Assembly (NCBI RefSeq): GCF_002738225.1
Contig: NZ_PEBQ01000108.1
Span: 1-64,000 of the forward strand
Source of the DNA: Acetobacter pomorum
GTDB taxonomy: Bacteria > Pseudomonadota > Alphaproteobacteria > Acetobacterales > Acetobacteraceae
DNA: 64,000 nucleotides
Direction of reading: 5' to 3'
Shown here: positions 49,248 to 58,689 of the stretch, piece by piece
Position numbering within the stretch: the stretch's first letter is position 1
How the letters are laid out: every line of letters begins with the position of its first letter
Notes under the pieces: model-generated
What the model saw: the letters and a program-made list of their open reading frames with translations, nothing else
Told to the model about the DNA's origin: nothing
The model's database searches: none
Translations under genes and position numbers: made by a program

Positions 49248-50554
49248 ACATATCAGTGACTGAAACCTACGATACAGATGTTCTCTATCTGGCAACGCAA
49301 GGCGATGGGGCCGTGCTTACGCCAGATGGGAACAAGGCTTATATTCCACAAACACTTGCAGGTGAGCGTGTTCGTCTGACTAAAAATGCAGACGGAAAAT
49401 GGCAACTTGCTCAAGTTCTTCAACCTTCGCCAAATAGGCAAACACCACCTTGCACCTTGTTTGAACGCTGCGGTGGCTGCACGCTGCAACATATAAAACC
49501 CGCTACCATTTTACAGTGGAAAAAAGCGACAGTTCAGCATGCTTTACAAAAAGCCGGGTTTACCAACCTTCCAGCATGTTCTGCCCAGCAGGTGCAACAG
49601 CATACGCGCCGCAGGGCAGATCTGGCTGTAAGGCGCCAGCCTGATGGCATTATCATCGGGCTACACGCACGGAACAGCTCTACCGTTACAGATCTTACTT
49701 CCTGCATTGTGCTGCACCCAGACATTATGAAGGCTCTGTCCGCTTTTCGGGCGACACTTCGTAGTCTGAACGCCATTCGGCGCGAAGCAAATTTGCATAT
49801 CAATTTACTGGATTCCGGGCTGGATGTTCTGCTGCAAACAGACGGCCCCCTTACAGCGCCAGATCGTGTCCGTCTGGCACAATTGGCTACAGACCAGCAC
49901 ATTCCCCGCATAAGCTGGCAACTGATCAAAGATACAGGGTTGCCTGAAGTGGCGGCGCAATCGGGTTCTGTTTATCAGACAATTGCCTCTCACCAAATTA
50001 CCCCACCACCAGGCACGTTTTTGCAGGCAACAGGTGAGAGTGAAATCTATATTCAGGAAGCAGTTATCAAAAGCTTGCCCGCCAAGCTCAACCGGCGTGA
50101 TATTATCACCGAGCTTTATGCGGGCTGTGGCACGTTTACATTCCCGTTGGCAGAACGCGCCCGCGTAAATGCCTATGAAGGCTATGCACCCGCCTTGGAT
50201 GCTCTGAAAAAAGCATCGGGCGGCACGCGTATTAATGCTTTTTGCCGAGATCTGAACCATCAGCCTGTGCTGGCCAAGGAAATCGCAGCTTCAGCTGTAG
50301 TGGTGCTAGACCCACCACATGCAGGAGCCAAGCTGCAAATGCGCCAGATTGCACAAGGGCAACCAACCCATATTATTTATGTAAGCTGTAACCCTGCCGC
50401 CTTGGCGCAGGATGCAAGCCTGCTGGCCAAGGCTGGGTATACGGTGGAAAATGTAACCGTGGTTGACCAGTTTTTATGGTCTACTGAAATTGAAGCTGTT
50501 TGCAGCTTTAAACGTGAAAGCTCTCGCCGCAACCGCAACGGCCTTTCTCGTTAG
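49223..50554 (+). CDS. 23S rRNA (uracil-5-)-methyltransferase, RumA/RlmD family
   Basis: A 443-residue SAM-dependent methyltransferase. An N-terminal TRAM-like beta-barrel precedes the iron-sulfur motif PPCTLFERCGGCTLQH; the SAM site is ELYAGCGTFTFPLA, the catalytic motif VVLDPPHAGA, and VSCNPAALAQD holds the nucleophile cysteine. It methylates a uridine in 23S rRNA or tRNA. The ATG at 49223 lies within the helicase gene (25-base overlap). Its 3' end overlaps sufA by 47 bases tail to tail. Confidence 0.88.
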   Translation: MCRRRTILNISVTETYDTDVLYLATQGDGAVLTPDGNKAYIPQTLAGERVRLTKNADGKWQLAQVLQPSPNRQTPPCTLFERCGGCTLQHIKPATILQWKKATVQHALQKAGFTNLPACSAQQVQQHTRRRADLAVRRQPDGIIIGLHARNSSTVTDLTSCIVLHPDIMKALSAFRATLRSLNAIRREANLHINLLDSGLDVLLQTDGPLTAPDRVRLAQLATDQHIPRISWQLIKDTGLPEVAAQSGSVYQTIASHQITPPPGTFLQATGESEIYIQEAVIKSLPAKLNRRDIITELYAGCGTFTFPLAERARVNAYEGYAPALDALKKASGGTRINAFCRDLNHQPVLAKEIAASAVVVLDPPHAGAKLQMRQIAQGQPTHIIYVSCNPAALAQDASLLAKAGYTVENVTVVDQFLWSTEIEAVCSFKRESSRRNRNGLSR

Positions 50555-50876
50555 GGTTGGAAAACACAAAACCGGCTTCCAGATCACCTTCCTGATAATC
50601 CATTTCAGATCCAATCAGGTAAAGCGTGGCCTTACGGTCCACCAACAGGGTGATGCCGTGGTCTTTTACCACCTCATCCCCCGCGCCCGGTGCATCTACA
50701 AACTGCATGTCATACGCTTTGCCGGAGCAGCCTTTGGTGCTTACAGAAATGCGTAGCAACTGGCCCGCATGTGCTGTGGCATACAAGTGCTGCAACCGGT
50801 CTGCCGCAGCCTGAGACACCCTCATAAGCGGTGGAAGCTCCCGCTTTGTGGGAGCAGCAGCCGTTTTCTGAGACAT
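50508..50876 (-). CDS. sufA: Iron-sulfur assembly A-type carrier
   Basis: A 122-residue HesB/IscA-family protein. The conserved cysteines are in STKGCSGKAY and GRCGCGESF. It carries iron-sulfur clusters from the SufBCD scaffold to target proteins. Last gene of the suf operon, 25 bases after sufT; its last 47 bases overlap the convergent methyltransferase gene. Confidence 0.9.
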   Translation of the reverse strand: MSQKTAAAPTKRELPPLMRVSQAAADRLQHLYATAHAGQLLRISVSTKGCSGKAYDMQFVDAPGAGDEVVKDHGITLLVDRKATLYLIGSEMDYQEGDLEAGFVFSNPNEKGRCGCGESFHV

Positions 50877-50901
50877 TTTATACCCTCACCTTGTTTTCGG
50901 T

Positions 50902-51390
50902 TCAGAACATGTTCAGCGCAAGACGGGCTTCATCACTCATACGCGACATATCCCACGGCGGATCCCACACCACTTCTACTTCGGCAGATTTCACGCCGGG
51001 CACTTTTTCTACTGCTTCCTTCACCTGCACAGGCAGTTCCTGCGCACTGGGGCAGTTTGGGGCTGTCAGCGTCATTTCAATGCGCACGCGGCCATCATCA
51101 TACAGATCAATTGCATAAATCAGGCCGAGTTCGTAAATGTTTACCGGAATTTCCGGGTCATGCACTGTGGCAATCGCCTCAATCACCGCATCTTCCGAAA
51201 CAGCACCGGCAGCCTGTGGCTTGGCAGGTTGCTCTGCCCCTTCATCCGGTGTCCAGCTTTCCACTTTTCCGGCTTCATTTCCGGTAGGCGCATGATCAGC
51301 ATGCAGCACATCGGCAGAAGCCTCTGCTGTGTTAGCTTCCTTTTCTACCTCTGGCAGAACGGGAGCATGCACGTCTTCAGACGTCGGCAT
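50902..51390 (-). CDS. sufT: SufT-type MIP18/DUF59 protein
   Basis: A 162-residue protein. The DUF59 domain fills the C-terminal 100 residues with TVHDPEIPVNIYELGLIY and the cysteine motif TAPNCPSAQ; an acidic, low-complexity extension of about 60 residues precedes it. SufT helps iron-sulfur protein maturation. It overlaps sufU by 14 bases. Confidence 0.88.
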   Translation of the reverse strand: MPTSEDVHAPVLPEVEKEANTAEASADVLHADHAPTGNEAGKVESWTPDEGAEQPAKPQAAGAVSEDAVIEAIATVHDPEIPVNIYELGLIYAIDLYDDGRVRIEMTLTAPNCPSAQELPVQVKEAVEKVPGVKSAEVEVVWDPPWDMSRMSDEARLALNMF

Positions 51391-51829
51391 GAGAAAGCGC
51401 CTCCTTTAACGCAATCCAAGGCAATTCGGCACATCGGATCCGTGCCTTGTGAGACCGCAAAGGCTGGAAAACCTCCAGCGGCCCTAATGAAGTATCCGCC
51501 GTTGCTGTAGAAGACCCTTCCCCCACCAGCATGGCAGAAAATCGACCAGACAGACTGACAGCTTGCGCAACATCCAGACCAGAAACCTGCTGTGCCATTA
51601 AATCGGCTGCTGCTGCGCAAATGGCGCATCCCCGCGTGGTATGGCGCACACTTTGGATATGGGTTGCATCCAACGCAATATCCACTCGTGTTTTATCCCC
51701 ACACATGGGATTTTTGCCTTCGCCCTGTACCGAGGGGGCTTCCAACTTGCCCGCATATTGTGGTGCGCGTGCACGCTCCACAATTACACGGTCATACAGG
51801 GCATCGGAATCCAGTCCGGTTTGTGTCAC
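51377..51829 (-). CDS. sufU: SufU/IscU-like iron-sulfur scaffold or sulfur acceptor
   Basis: A 150-residue IscU-fold protein. The three ligand cysteines are in KNPMCGDKT, RGCAICAAA and IRCAELPW, giving the SufU pattern. SufU receives sulfur from SufS via a zinc site. The start is a GTG at 51829 that overlaps the sufS stop, with a GGGAA site 8 bases upstream inside sufS; the longer frame is inside sufS. Confidence 0.85.
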   Translation of the reverse strand: MTQTGLDSDALYDRVIVERARAPQYAGKLEAPSVQGEGKNPMCGDKTRVDIALDATHIQSVRHTTRGCAICAAAADLMAQQVSGLDVAQAVSLSGRFSAMLVGEGSSTATADTSLGPLEVFQPLRSHKARIRCAELPWIALKEALSHADV

Positions 51830-53073
51830 ACAAAAAATTCCCGAATACGTACCAATGTATCGGCAAGCACATCTATTTCTTCCTGCAAGGTATAAATACC
51901 AAAGCTGGCACGTGCTGTAGCTGTTAAACCCAAACGGCGCATAAGCGGTTCTGCACAATGATGACCCGCACGCACGGCAATGCCATTGCGATCCAACAAA
52001 GTAGCAATATCGTGCGGGTGCACATCTGCCATGGTGAAGGAAATAACGCCCCCACGCTTTTTGGGGTGCCCAACTACATTTAGCCCCGGAACAGTCGCCA
52101 AACGTTCCAACGCATAGGTGGTCAAAGCCTGTTCATGCGCAGCAATGGCATCAAAACCAAACTTTTCCACCCATTCAATGGCGGCACCCAAACCAATAGC
52201 CTCTACAATGGCGGGTGTGCCGGCCTCAAACTTATGTGGCACATTAGCCCATGTGGATTTCTCGAATGTCACGGTGGAGATCATGTCTCCCCCACCCATG
52301 AACGGCGGCATATCTTCCAACAGGGCACGCCGCGCCCACAAAACGCCAATGCCGGTTGGGCCATACAGTTTATGCCCGGTAAAGGTGTAAAAGTCTGCCC
52401 CCAGAGCCTGTACATCTGTCCGATGATGCACCACAGCCTGGCTGCCATCAAACAGCACCAGCGCACCAGTAGCATGCGCCATATCGGCAATCTGGCGCGC
52501 AGGCGTAATGGTGCCCAAAACGTTGGACATATGGGTAATAGCAACAAGCGCCACTTTGCCATCAGACAAAAGCTGGCCAAACGCTTCCATATCCAGATCA
52601 CCGGCATCGGTAATCGGGGCTATGCGCAGTTCAATGCCCATACGGTCACGCAGCATCTGCCACGGCACCAGATTGGCGTGATGTTCCATTTCGGAAATAA
52701 CCACGGCCTGCCCCGGTGTCAGCAGAGAGCCAAAGGAATACGCAACCAGATTGATGGCTTCTGTGCTGTTACGGGTGAAAACAATTTCTTCCCGCGAAGG
52801 TGCGTTCAGAAAGCCCGCAACTTGATCCCTCACAGCTTCGTAAGCCTCGGTCGCACGTTCACTCAGCCAATACAGGCCGCGATGAATATTGGCATACTGA
52901 TGGTGCATAGTGTGCACCATGGCATTGATAACGGCATCCGGCTTTTGGGCCGAAGCAGCGCTATCCAAAAACACCAGCGGGCGATCGTGCACTTTTTCCG
53001 ACAGAATAGGAAACTGCTTACGAATAGCAGTCAGATCTAGCCCGGATGTGTCTGTCATAGAAGGATGAGACAT
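51826..53073 (-). CDS. sufS: Cysteine desulfurase SufS
   Basis: A 415-residue group II desulfurase. The PLP lysine is in FTGHKLYGPTGIG, MEHHANLVPWQ is conserved, and the active cysteine is in RAGHHCAEPLM. It releases sulfur from cysteine for the Suf scaffold. It shares one base with the sufD stop (TAATG). Confidence 0.94.
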   Translation of the reverse strand: MSHPSMTDTSGLDLTAIRKQFPILSEKVHDRPLVFLDSAASAQKPDAVINAMVHTMHHQYANIHRGLYWLSERATEAYEAVRDQVAGFLNAPSREEIVFTRNSTEAINLVAYSFGSLLTPGQAVVISEMEHHANLVPWQMLRDRMGIELRIAPITDAGDLDMEAFGQLLSDGKVALVAITHMSNVLGTITPARQIADMAHATGALVLFDGSQAVVHHRTDVQALGADFYTFTGHKLYGPTGIGVLWARRALLEDMPPFMGGGDMISTVTFEKSTWANVPHKFEAGTPAIVEAIGLGAAIEWVEKFGFDAIAAHEQALTTYALERLATVPGLNVVGHPKKRGGVISFTMADVHPHDIATLLDRNGIAVRAGHHCAEPLMRRLGLTATARASFGIYTLQEEIDVLADTLVRIREFFV

Positions 53074-54356
53074 TACGCGGCCTTCCTTTCAGCAGAAAAA
53101 TGGATTGCCAGCATGGCGCGGCAGTATTCCTGCGCCGTTTCATCTTCAATCAGAGAAAGAGCTTCATCCAGAAACGCTGCAATTAGGATATGGCGGGCCT
53201 GTGCCTCTGGCACACCACGGCTGCGCATATAAAACAGTTGATCATCATCCAGCGCACCCACGGTTGCCCCGTGGCTGCAACGCACGTCATCCGCGTAGAT
53301 TTCAAGCTCAGGCTTGGCATCAATTTCTGCGTTTTCAGAAAGCAGAAGCGCCTGATTCATCTGATAGCCATCAGTTTTCTGGGCAACCTGCTCAACCAGC
53401 ACCTTGCCTTGGAAAACACCTCGTGCATGACCATCCAGCACATTCCGCACTGTCTGGCGGGAAATGCAGTCCGAAGCAGCATGGGTGATGACGCTGGTAA
53501 TATCCCCTACCTGATGGTTAGCAAGGTTTTGCGCACCATTTACATGCAACTGAGCATGTGGCGCATTCAACCGTGCATGCACTTCATGCCGAGACAACAG
53601 GCTACCCAAACCAAGGGCAAAGCTATTGTAAACACCATGCCCTGCGACTTGCACATAGGTTGTTGCCAACGCTATGGCCTGCATACCTTCGGTCTGCAAA
53701 GTGGTATGATACAGTTTGGCGCTTTCCCCCACCGTTACTTCCGTAACCGGATTATGGAAATACGGCCCAACGCCAGCACTGAGTGACAACAGGCAGAGAC
53801 GCGCTCCTTCTTCCAGCACTACGCTATGGCGTGGATGGAAGGAAATGGCCGTATCACCCGCAACACCCAAGGAAATCAGCAGCATACGCCCTGCATCCAC
53901 GCCTTTGGCAACGTGCAGTATGGCACCATCTTCCACCAAAGCCGTGTTCAGCGCGACCAGCGGATCTCTGTCCGGGCTAGCCTGTACATCTACTGTCAGG
54001 CTCTTTTGGCTGAAAAAGGAAACATCCATACCTTCTGGCAGAAGGCTAAGGTCTTTTACAAACCGGCCATTTACAAACACAATGCGCGGCAGAGTCTGCA
54101 CAGCATCATGCTGGCTAAGCAGGTTATCCAGCAGGCTTTTTGCCTGTGCAGCATCATATTGCGCTGGTGGGGCCTGAAATTCCTGTGCCGACAACGGGCG
54201 CAGGCTGGTATATTTCCATGCCTCTACATGCCTGTCTGGCAGGCCGGTTCTGAGCAGTGCGCCAATGGCTGCTTGCCGCTCTGCCCCCTCAACATCGTTC
54301 AGGCGTTGCGCGAACGAAGACAGAGGGCCGCTCATATCTTTGCTGATCGCGTTCAC
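53073..54356 (-). CDS. sufD: Fe-S assembly protein SufD
   Basis: A 427-residue beta-helical scaffold subunit. The C-terminal signature EIYADDVRCSHGATVGALDDDQLFY-type region shows the conserved CSHGATVG motif. It pairs with SufB in the SufBC2D complex. Overlaps sufC by 4 bases. Confidence 0.93.
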   Translation of the reverse strand: MNAISKDMSGPLSSFAQRLNDVEGAERQAAIGALLRTGLPDRHVEAWKYTSLRPLSAQEFQAPPAQYDAAQAKSLLDNLLSQHDAVQTLPRIVFVNGRFVKDLSLLPEGMDVSFFSQKSLTVDVQASPDRDPLVALNTALVEDGAILHVAKGVDAGRMLLISLGVAGDTAISFHPRHSVVLEEGARLCLLSLSAGVGPYFHNPVTEVTVGESAKLYHTTLQTEGMQAIALATTYVQVAGHGVYNSFALGLGSLLSRHEVHARLNAPHAQLHVNGAQNLANHQVGDITSVITHAASDCISRQTVRNVLDGHARGVFQGKVLVEQVAQKTDGYQMNQALLLSENAEIDAKPELEIYADDVRCSHGATVGALDDDQLFYMRSRGVPEAQARHILIAAFLDEALSLIEDETAQEYCRAMLAIHFSAERKAA

Positions 54357-55123
54357 GCCGCCTCCGCCAGAAATTTGGTGTAACCTTCCTGATCAATCTT
54401 CTTGGCCAGTTCCGGCCCACCAGAAAGAATGATCCGCCCTTTGGCCATAACGTGAATGCGGTCTGGCACCAGATAATCCAGCAGCTTCTGGTGATGCGTA
54501 ATCACCAGAGCAGAGAAATCTGGTGAGCGCAGACGGTTCACCCCTTCCGCCACAATACGCAGGGCATCCACGTCCAACCCACTATCGGTTTCATCCAGAA
54601 TGGCGAAGGATGGCTGAAGAAGTGTCATCTGCAACACTTCATTGCGCTTCTTTTCACCGCCAGAGAAACCGACATTGACATTACGCTTGAGCATATCCGG
54701 CGCCATGGAGAGAGACTTGGCGGCCTCACGCGCCATTTTCAGGAACGCAACAGCATCCAGTTCTTCCAGCCCACGGGCGCGACGCACGGCATTTACTGCC
54801 GTACGCAGGAAGTTGGCGTTATTGACACCCGGCAACTCGATAGGAGACTGGAAGGCCAGAAACAGGCCAGCCGCAGCGCGTTCTTCCGGCTCCATAGCCA
54901 GCAGATCCTGCCCCTTGAAGGTGACAGAGCCAGCCGTGACTTCATAATCCTCACGCCCGGCTAGAACATAGGAAAGGGTGGATTTGCCGCACCCGTTTGG
55001 CCCCATAATAGCATGCACTTCACCCGGTGGGATGGTGAGATCCACACCGCGGAGGATCTGCTTTTCCTGCCCATCGGCATCAATCCGGGCGCACAGACCG
55101 GAAATTTCCAAAAACTGGCTCAT
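54353..55123 (-). CDS. sufC: Fe-S assembly ATPase SufC
   Basis: A 256-residue ABC-type ATPase: Walker A MGPNGCGKST, signature FSGGEKKRNEVLQM, Walker B ILDETDSGLDVDAL. It drives conformational change in SufBCD. Confidence 0.95.
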   Translation of the reverse strand: MSQFLEISGLCARIDADGQEKQILRGVDLTIPPGEVHAIMGPNGCGKSTLSYVLAGREDYEVTAGSVTFKGQDLLAMEPEERAAAGLFLAFQSPIELPGVNNANFLRTAVNAVRRARGLEELDAVAFLKMAREAAKSLSMAPDMLKRNVNVGFSGGEKKRNEVLQMTLLQPSFAILDETDSGLDVDALRIVAEGVNRLRSPDFSALVITHHQKLLDYLVPDRIHVMAKGRIILSGGPELAKKIDQEGYTKFLAEAA

Positions 55124-55136
55124 GTTCTGTACTCCC

Positions 55137-56627
55137 TTAACCCACGCTGCCTTCTAGGCTGATCTGCAACAGTTTCTGTGCCTCTACGGCAAATTCCATT
55201 GGCAGTTCCTTAAGAACATCCCGGCAGAAACCGTTTACAATCAGCCCAACCGCGTCTTCTTCAGACAGGCCACGCTGGCGACAATAAAAAAGCTGATCTT
55301 CTGAAATCTTGGATGTTGTGGCTTCGTGTTCAATACGCGCTGCCATGTTCCGGCTTTCGATATACGGCACAGTATGCGCACCGCATTCATCACCAATCAG
55401 CAAACTATCGCACTGGGTAAAGTTACGTGCGCCAGAAGCCTTGGGCTGCACACGCACCAAACCGCGATATGTACTGTCTGACCGCCCTGCACTGATGGTT
55501 TTGGCAATGATGGTGGAACGGGTATTGCGCCCGATATGGATCATCTTCGTGCCTGTATCCGCCTGCTGGCAGTTGTTGGTAACAGCCACGGAATAGAATT
55601 CACCCACAGATCCATCACCCTGCAGAATGCAGGATGGATACTTCCATGTAATGGCAGAACCTGTTTCTACCTGTGTCCAAGAGATTTTGGAACGTGCCCC
55701 ACGGCATGCGCCACGCTTGGTCACAAAGTTGTAGATACCGCCACGCCCTTCCGAATCACCGGGGTACCAGTTCTGCACGGTGGAGTATTTGATGGAGGCA
55801 TCTTCCATCGCCACCAGTTCCACCACAGCAGCATGAAGCTGGTTTTCATCCCGCATGGGGGCGGTGCAACCTTCAAGATAGGAAACAGAAGCCCCATCTT
55901 CCACCACAATCAGAGTGCGCTCAAACTGCCCAGTATTACGCGCATTGATACGAAAATAGGTGGAAAGTTCCATCGGGCACCGCACCCCTTTGGGCACGTA
56001 CACAAAGGAACCATCGGTAAACACGGCAGAGTTCAGTGCGGCATAGAAGTTATCTGCCACCGGCACCACACTGCCGAGATATTTGCGCACCAGCTCCGGA
56101 TGTTCCTGCACGGCTTCAGAAATCGGGCAGAAGATCACGCCCGCTTCTTCCAGCGTTTTGCGGAAGGTGGTGACAACGGAAACACTGTCAAACACCGCAT
56201 CCACGGCAACTGGCGGACGTGCTGTTTCACCTTCTGGCAACTCCACACCTGCCAGCAAAGCCTGCTCATGCAGGGGAATACCCAGTTTTTCGTAGGTTTT
56301 CAGAAGTTCCGGATCAACCTCATCCAGAGATTTCGGACCTTCTTTCTTGCGCGGAGCGGCATAGTAATGCGCATCCTGATAATCAATCGGCGGGTAGGAA
56401 ACCTTGGCCCACGTGGGTTCCTTCATGGACTGCCATTTGCGGAACGCTGTCAGCCGCCATTCCAAAAGCCATTCTGGCTCATTCTTGCGCGCTGAAATCA
56501 GGCGCACGATGTCCTCATTCAACCCTTTCGGGGCGAGATCCATCTGAATATCGGTTTCAAAACCCCACTTGTAAGTGGACTGGCCGAGCTTTTCGACCGC
56601 TTCACGCGTTTCAGTAACTGCCGGCAT
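55137..56627 (-). CDS. sufB: Fe-S assembly protein SufB
   Basis: A 496-residue scaffold subunit of the usual length. [16 protein letters not shown] and SRISE-type C-terminal [12 protein letters not shown] are conserved, as is the [13 protein letters not shown] segment. It binds the nascent cluster. Follows the regulator gene by 3 bases. Confidence 0.95.
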   Translation of the reverse strand: MPAVTETREAVEKLGQSTYKWGFETDIQMDLAPKGLNEDIVRLISARKNEPEWLLEWRLTAFRKWQSMKEPTWAKVSYPPIDYQDAHYYAAPRKKEGPKSLDEVDPELLKTYEKLGIPLHEQALLAGVELPEGETARPPVAVDAVFDSVSVVTTFRKTLEEAGVIFCPISEAVQEHPELVRKYLGSVVPVADNFYAALNSAVFTDGSFVYVPKGVRCPMELSTYFRINARNTGQFERTLIVVEDGASVSYLEGCTAPMRDENQLHAAVVELVAMEDASIKYSTVQNWYPGDSEGRGGIYNFVTKRGACRGARSKISWTQVETGSAITWKYPSCILQGDGSVGEFYSVAVTNNCQQADTGTKMIHIGRNTRSTIIAKTISAGRSDSTYRGLVRVQPKASGARNFTQCDSLLIGDECGAHTVPYIESRNMAARIEHEATTSKISEDQLFYCRQRGLSEEDAVGLIVNGFCRDVLKELPMEFAVEAQKLLQISLEGSVG

Positions 56628-56630
56628 GGT

Positions 56631-57095
56631 TCAGATCCCCTCACGTGGCATAGCAGCGCCGGGCTGCGCATTGGATCGCGGCATGTTTGAAAAACACGAT
56701 GCTTTACTGCGCATGCTTTCCAAGGAAATACCCTCCAACGTAGTGCGTATGGCCTGATTGATCGTATCCCAACTGCCACACAAACCGCATGACACGCCGG
56801 TATCACACTCTCCGCCATCTACACAGGCTGTTAGCGCAATCTTGCCATCCACGGCTGTAATAACACTGGCAACAGAAATATCCGCCAACGGTCTGGCTAG
56901 GCGGTATCCGCCCTTTGCTCCCCGCTGGGAAAGCACAAACCCATGCGCGGACAAGACCTTGAGAACCTTGGCGACCGTTGGCTCTGGCACTCCGGTAATA
57001 GCCGCAAGGGTTGGAGACGTGACAACTCCTTCCTGTTCACCCAGTTTCACCAAAATGACGATTGCATAATCCGCCAGGCGGGAAAGTTTCAGCAT
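56631..57095 (-). CDS. Rrf2-family regulator of the suf operon
   Basis: A 154-residue regulator. The winged helix is LSRLADYAIVIL...VPEPTVAKVLKVL, and the three cluster cysteines are in CVDGGECDTGVSC, the C-x5-C-x5-C spacing of IscR. It should sense iron-sulfur supply and repress its own operon. Start at 57095 with AAGGG at 6 bases. The upstream 123 bases hold a TTGACG box at 57165-57170 but no convincing -10. Confidence 0.9.
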   Translation of the reverse strand: MLKLSRLADYAIVILVKLGEQEGVVTSPTLAAITGVPEPTVAKVLKVLSAHGFVLSQRGAKGGYRLARPLADISVASVITAVDGKIALTACVDGGECDTGVSCGLCGSWDTINQAIRTTLEGISLESMRSKASCFSNMPRSNAQPGAAMPREGI

Positions 57096-57218
57096 TATCT
57101 GCCCTTGACCCAATTAAAGACCTGAGCGGTCCTGTTTCGGATACATGGCGATACACCGCTCTTGCGTCAACCCAAAACAAGCGGGCAACACCATCCCGCG
57201 CAAACGTGATCAACAGCC

Positions 57219-58517
57219 CTACTGGGCGTTCAGCCCAAATAGAAGGCGTAATACGGCAAACAGCAGCGCCCCAACGCCAAACCCGACAAGTGTGCCATTA
57301 AACCGGATAAACTGCAGATCCTTGCCGACCCGCAACTCAAGTTTTTCAGCTATTTCCACGGCATTCCAGCCAGAAACAACACGGGCAATAAATTCTGCCA
57401 TGCGTTCCCGCATGAAGGGAAGCATCTTCAGAACCGTGCGGTTTACGCTATCCATAATCCTCTGCCGCATGGTCTGGTCATAGCGCATCTGGGCAGCCAT
57501 GCGTTCAAGTGCATCCTGCACCACCGAGGCTATGCGACCCTCCGGGTCTTCCACATCGGCTTCCACCATACGGCGGAAACGCTGCCAGATATCTCCCCAC
57601 CAGCCCACAACACTTTCATGAGACAGCACCCCCATAATGGTTTGGGAAAACTCTTTCCCCTTTTCCGGGTCTGTTTCTATGCGATCAATCTGGCCACGCA
57701 CCCAGCTGGTAAAGCCTTCACGCAAGCTGGAATTTTGTGGATCGATTCGGTCCAGCTCCTTTGCTGCAGCCAGCAGGACCTTGGTGGCAATAGACCCCCC
57801 TATTGCCCAGCCCAGCAAACGCCCGCCCTGTTCACGCACGCGCTCCTCAATCATCTGGCGCAAAGCGCCTTCCTTGGATTGTAACGCATCCTTGATCTGC
57901 TCAAGCAGGAAGGAGAGCACTTCCTGATGTTTATCGTCATCCACAAGGCTACGCAGGGCACGCGCAATAATAGGAGCGAGATTACTGCCACCCAAAAGCT
58001 TGGGCATAATGCGGGCCACAGCATTACTGGCACGGCCATCTTCCAGCCTGTCCAGCATCTGTGGCAAAGAACGTGTTATGGATTTTACCAACGCATCCCG
58101 CGTGCCGGGGTCATCCAGCATATCCGCCATAAAAGCAGGAAGATCTACCTGCCCTAATACACGCTCAACTTCTTTTTGCGTAAACACCTGCCCGGCAACA
58201 AACCGCCCCAGCGCCCGCCCCAGCCTGTCCTTTTGAGCTGGCAGAATAGCAGTATGCGGAATAGGCAGCCCCATAGGCCGCCTAAACAGCGCCACCACAG
58301 CAAACCAGTCTGCCAGACCACCTACAACGCCGGCCCGCGCCCCGGCCCGCAGCATTTCCAGCCAGAAACCATCCCTCACCCAACCAGCGGCTGGGGCTGC
58401 ATATCCCAGCACGGTTACGCCAGCCATAAGGCCCACCAGCCCTGTAGCTGCATTCTTATATCGCCGCAGTGTCTGGCGGGCAGCGAAATCCGCATCCTGA
58501 TGAGGTTGAGATGTCAT
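57219..58517 (-). CDS. DUF445 membrane protein
   Basis: A 432-residue protein of the YheB/YjiN-like DUF445 family. An N-terminal membrane pair (GLVGLMAGVTVLGYAAP) is followed by GGLADWFAVVALFRRPMGLPIPHTAI, the family signature, then long helical repeats and a C-terminal membrane segment. The function is not established. The ATG at 58517 is a choice; ribosome-binding sites at all candidates are weak. It diverges from the PEP carboxylase gene. Confidence 0.82.
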   Translation of the reverse strand: MTSQPHQDADFAARQTLRRYKNAATGLVGLMAGVTVLGYAAPAAGWVRDGFWLEMLRAGARAGVVGGLADWFAVVALFRRPMGLPIPHTAILPAQKDRLGRALGRFVAGQVFTQKEVERVLGQVDLPAFMADMLDDPGTRDALVKSITRSLPQMLDRLEDGRASNAVARIMPKLLGGSNLAPIIARALRSLVDDDKHQEVLSFLLEQIKDALQSKEGALRQMIEERVREQGGRLLGWAIGGSIATKVLLAAAKELDRIDPQNSSLREGFTSWVRGQIDRIETDPEKGKEFSQTIMGVLSHESVVGWWGDIWQRFRRMVEADVEDPEGRIASVVQDALERMAAQMRYDQTMRQRIMDSVNRTVLKMLPFMRERMAEFIARVVSGWNAVEIAEKLELRVGKDLQFIRFNGTLVGFGVGALLFAVLRLLFGLNAQ

Positions 58518-58689
58518 AACCCATTCAATAGCACTGTGCGCAAACACCCCCAAGAGTGCGTGAGCTGGTTGCATGCAAAACATAGACGTGAAAAGTTGTT
58601 CATCACTCTTTTTCACTTTGTTTCGTTGTTATTTCGATTCATTCCGGCTTTATAACCGTTCTATTGCAGGAACCTTCAGGACGCCCTTG

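Noticed and set aside
55536-56495. A 319-codon plus-strand open frame opposite sufB
   Set aside because: Fully antisense to sufB, no motif, composition of a shadow frame.
57142-57170. Promoter for the suf operon
   Set aside because: TTGACG is a fair -35 but the hexamer 17 bases downstream matches the -10 consensus poorly; I could not support it.
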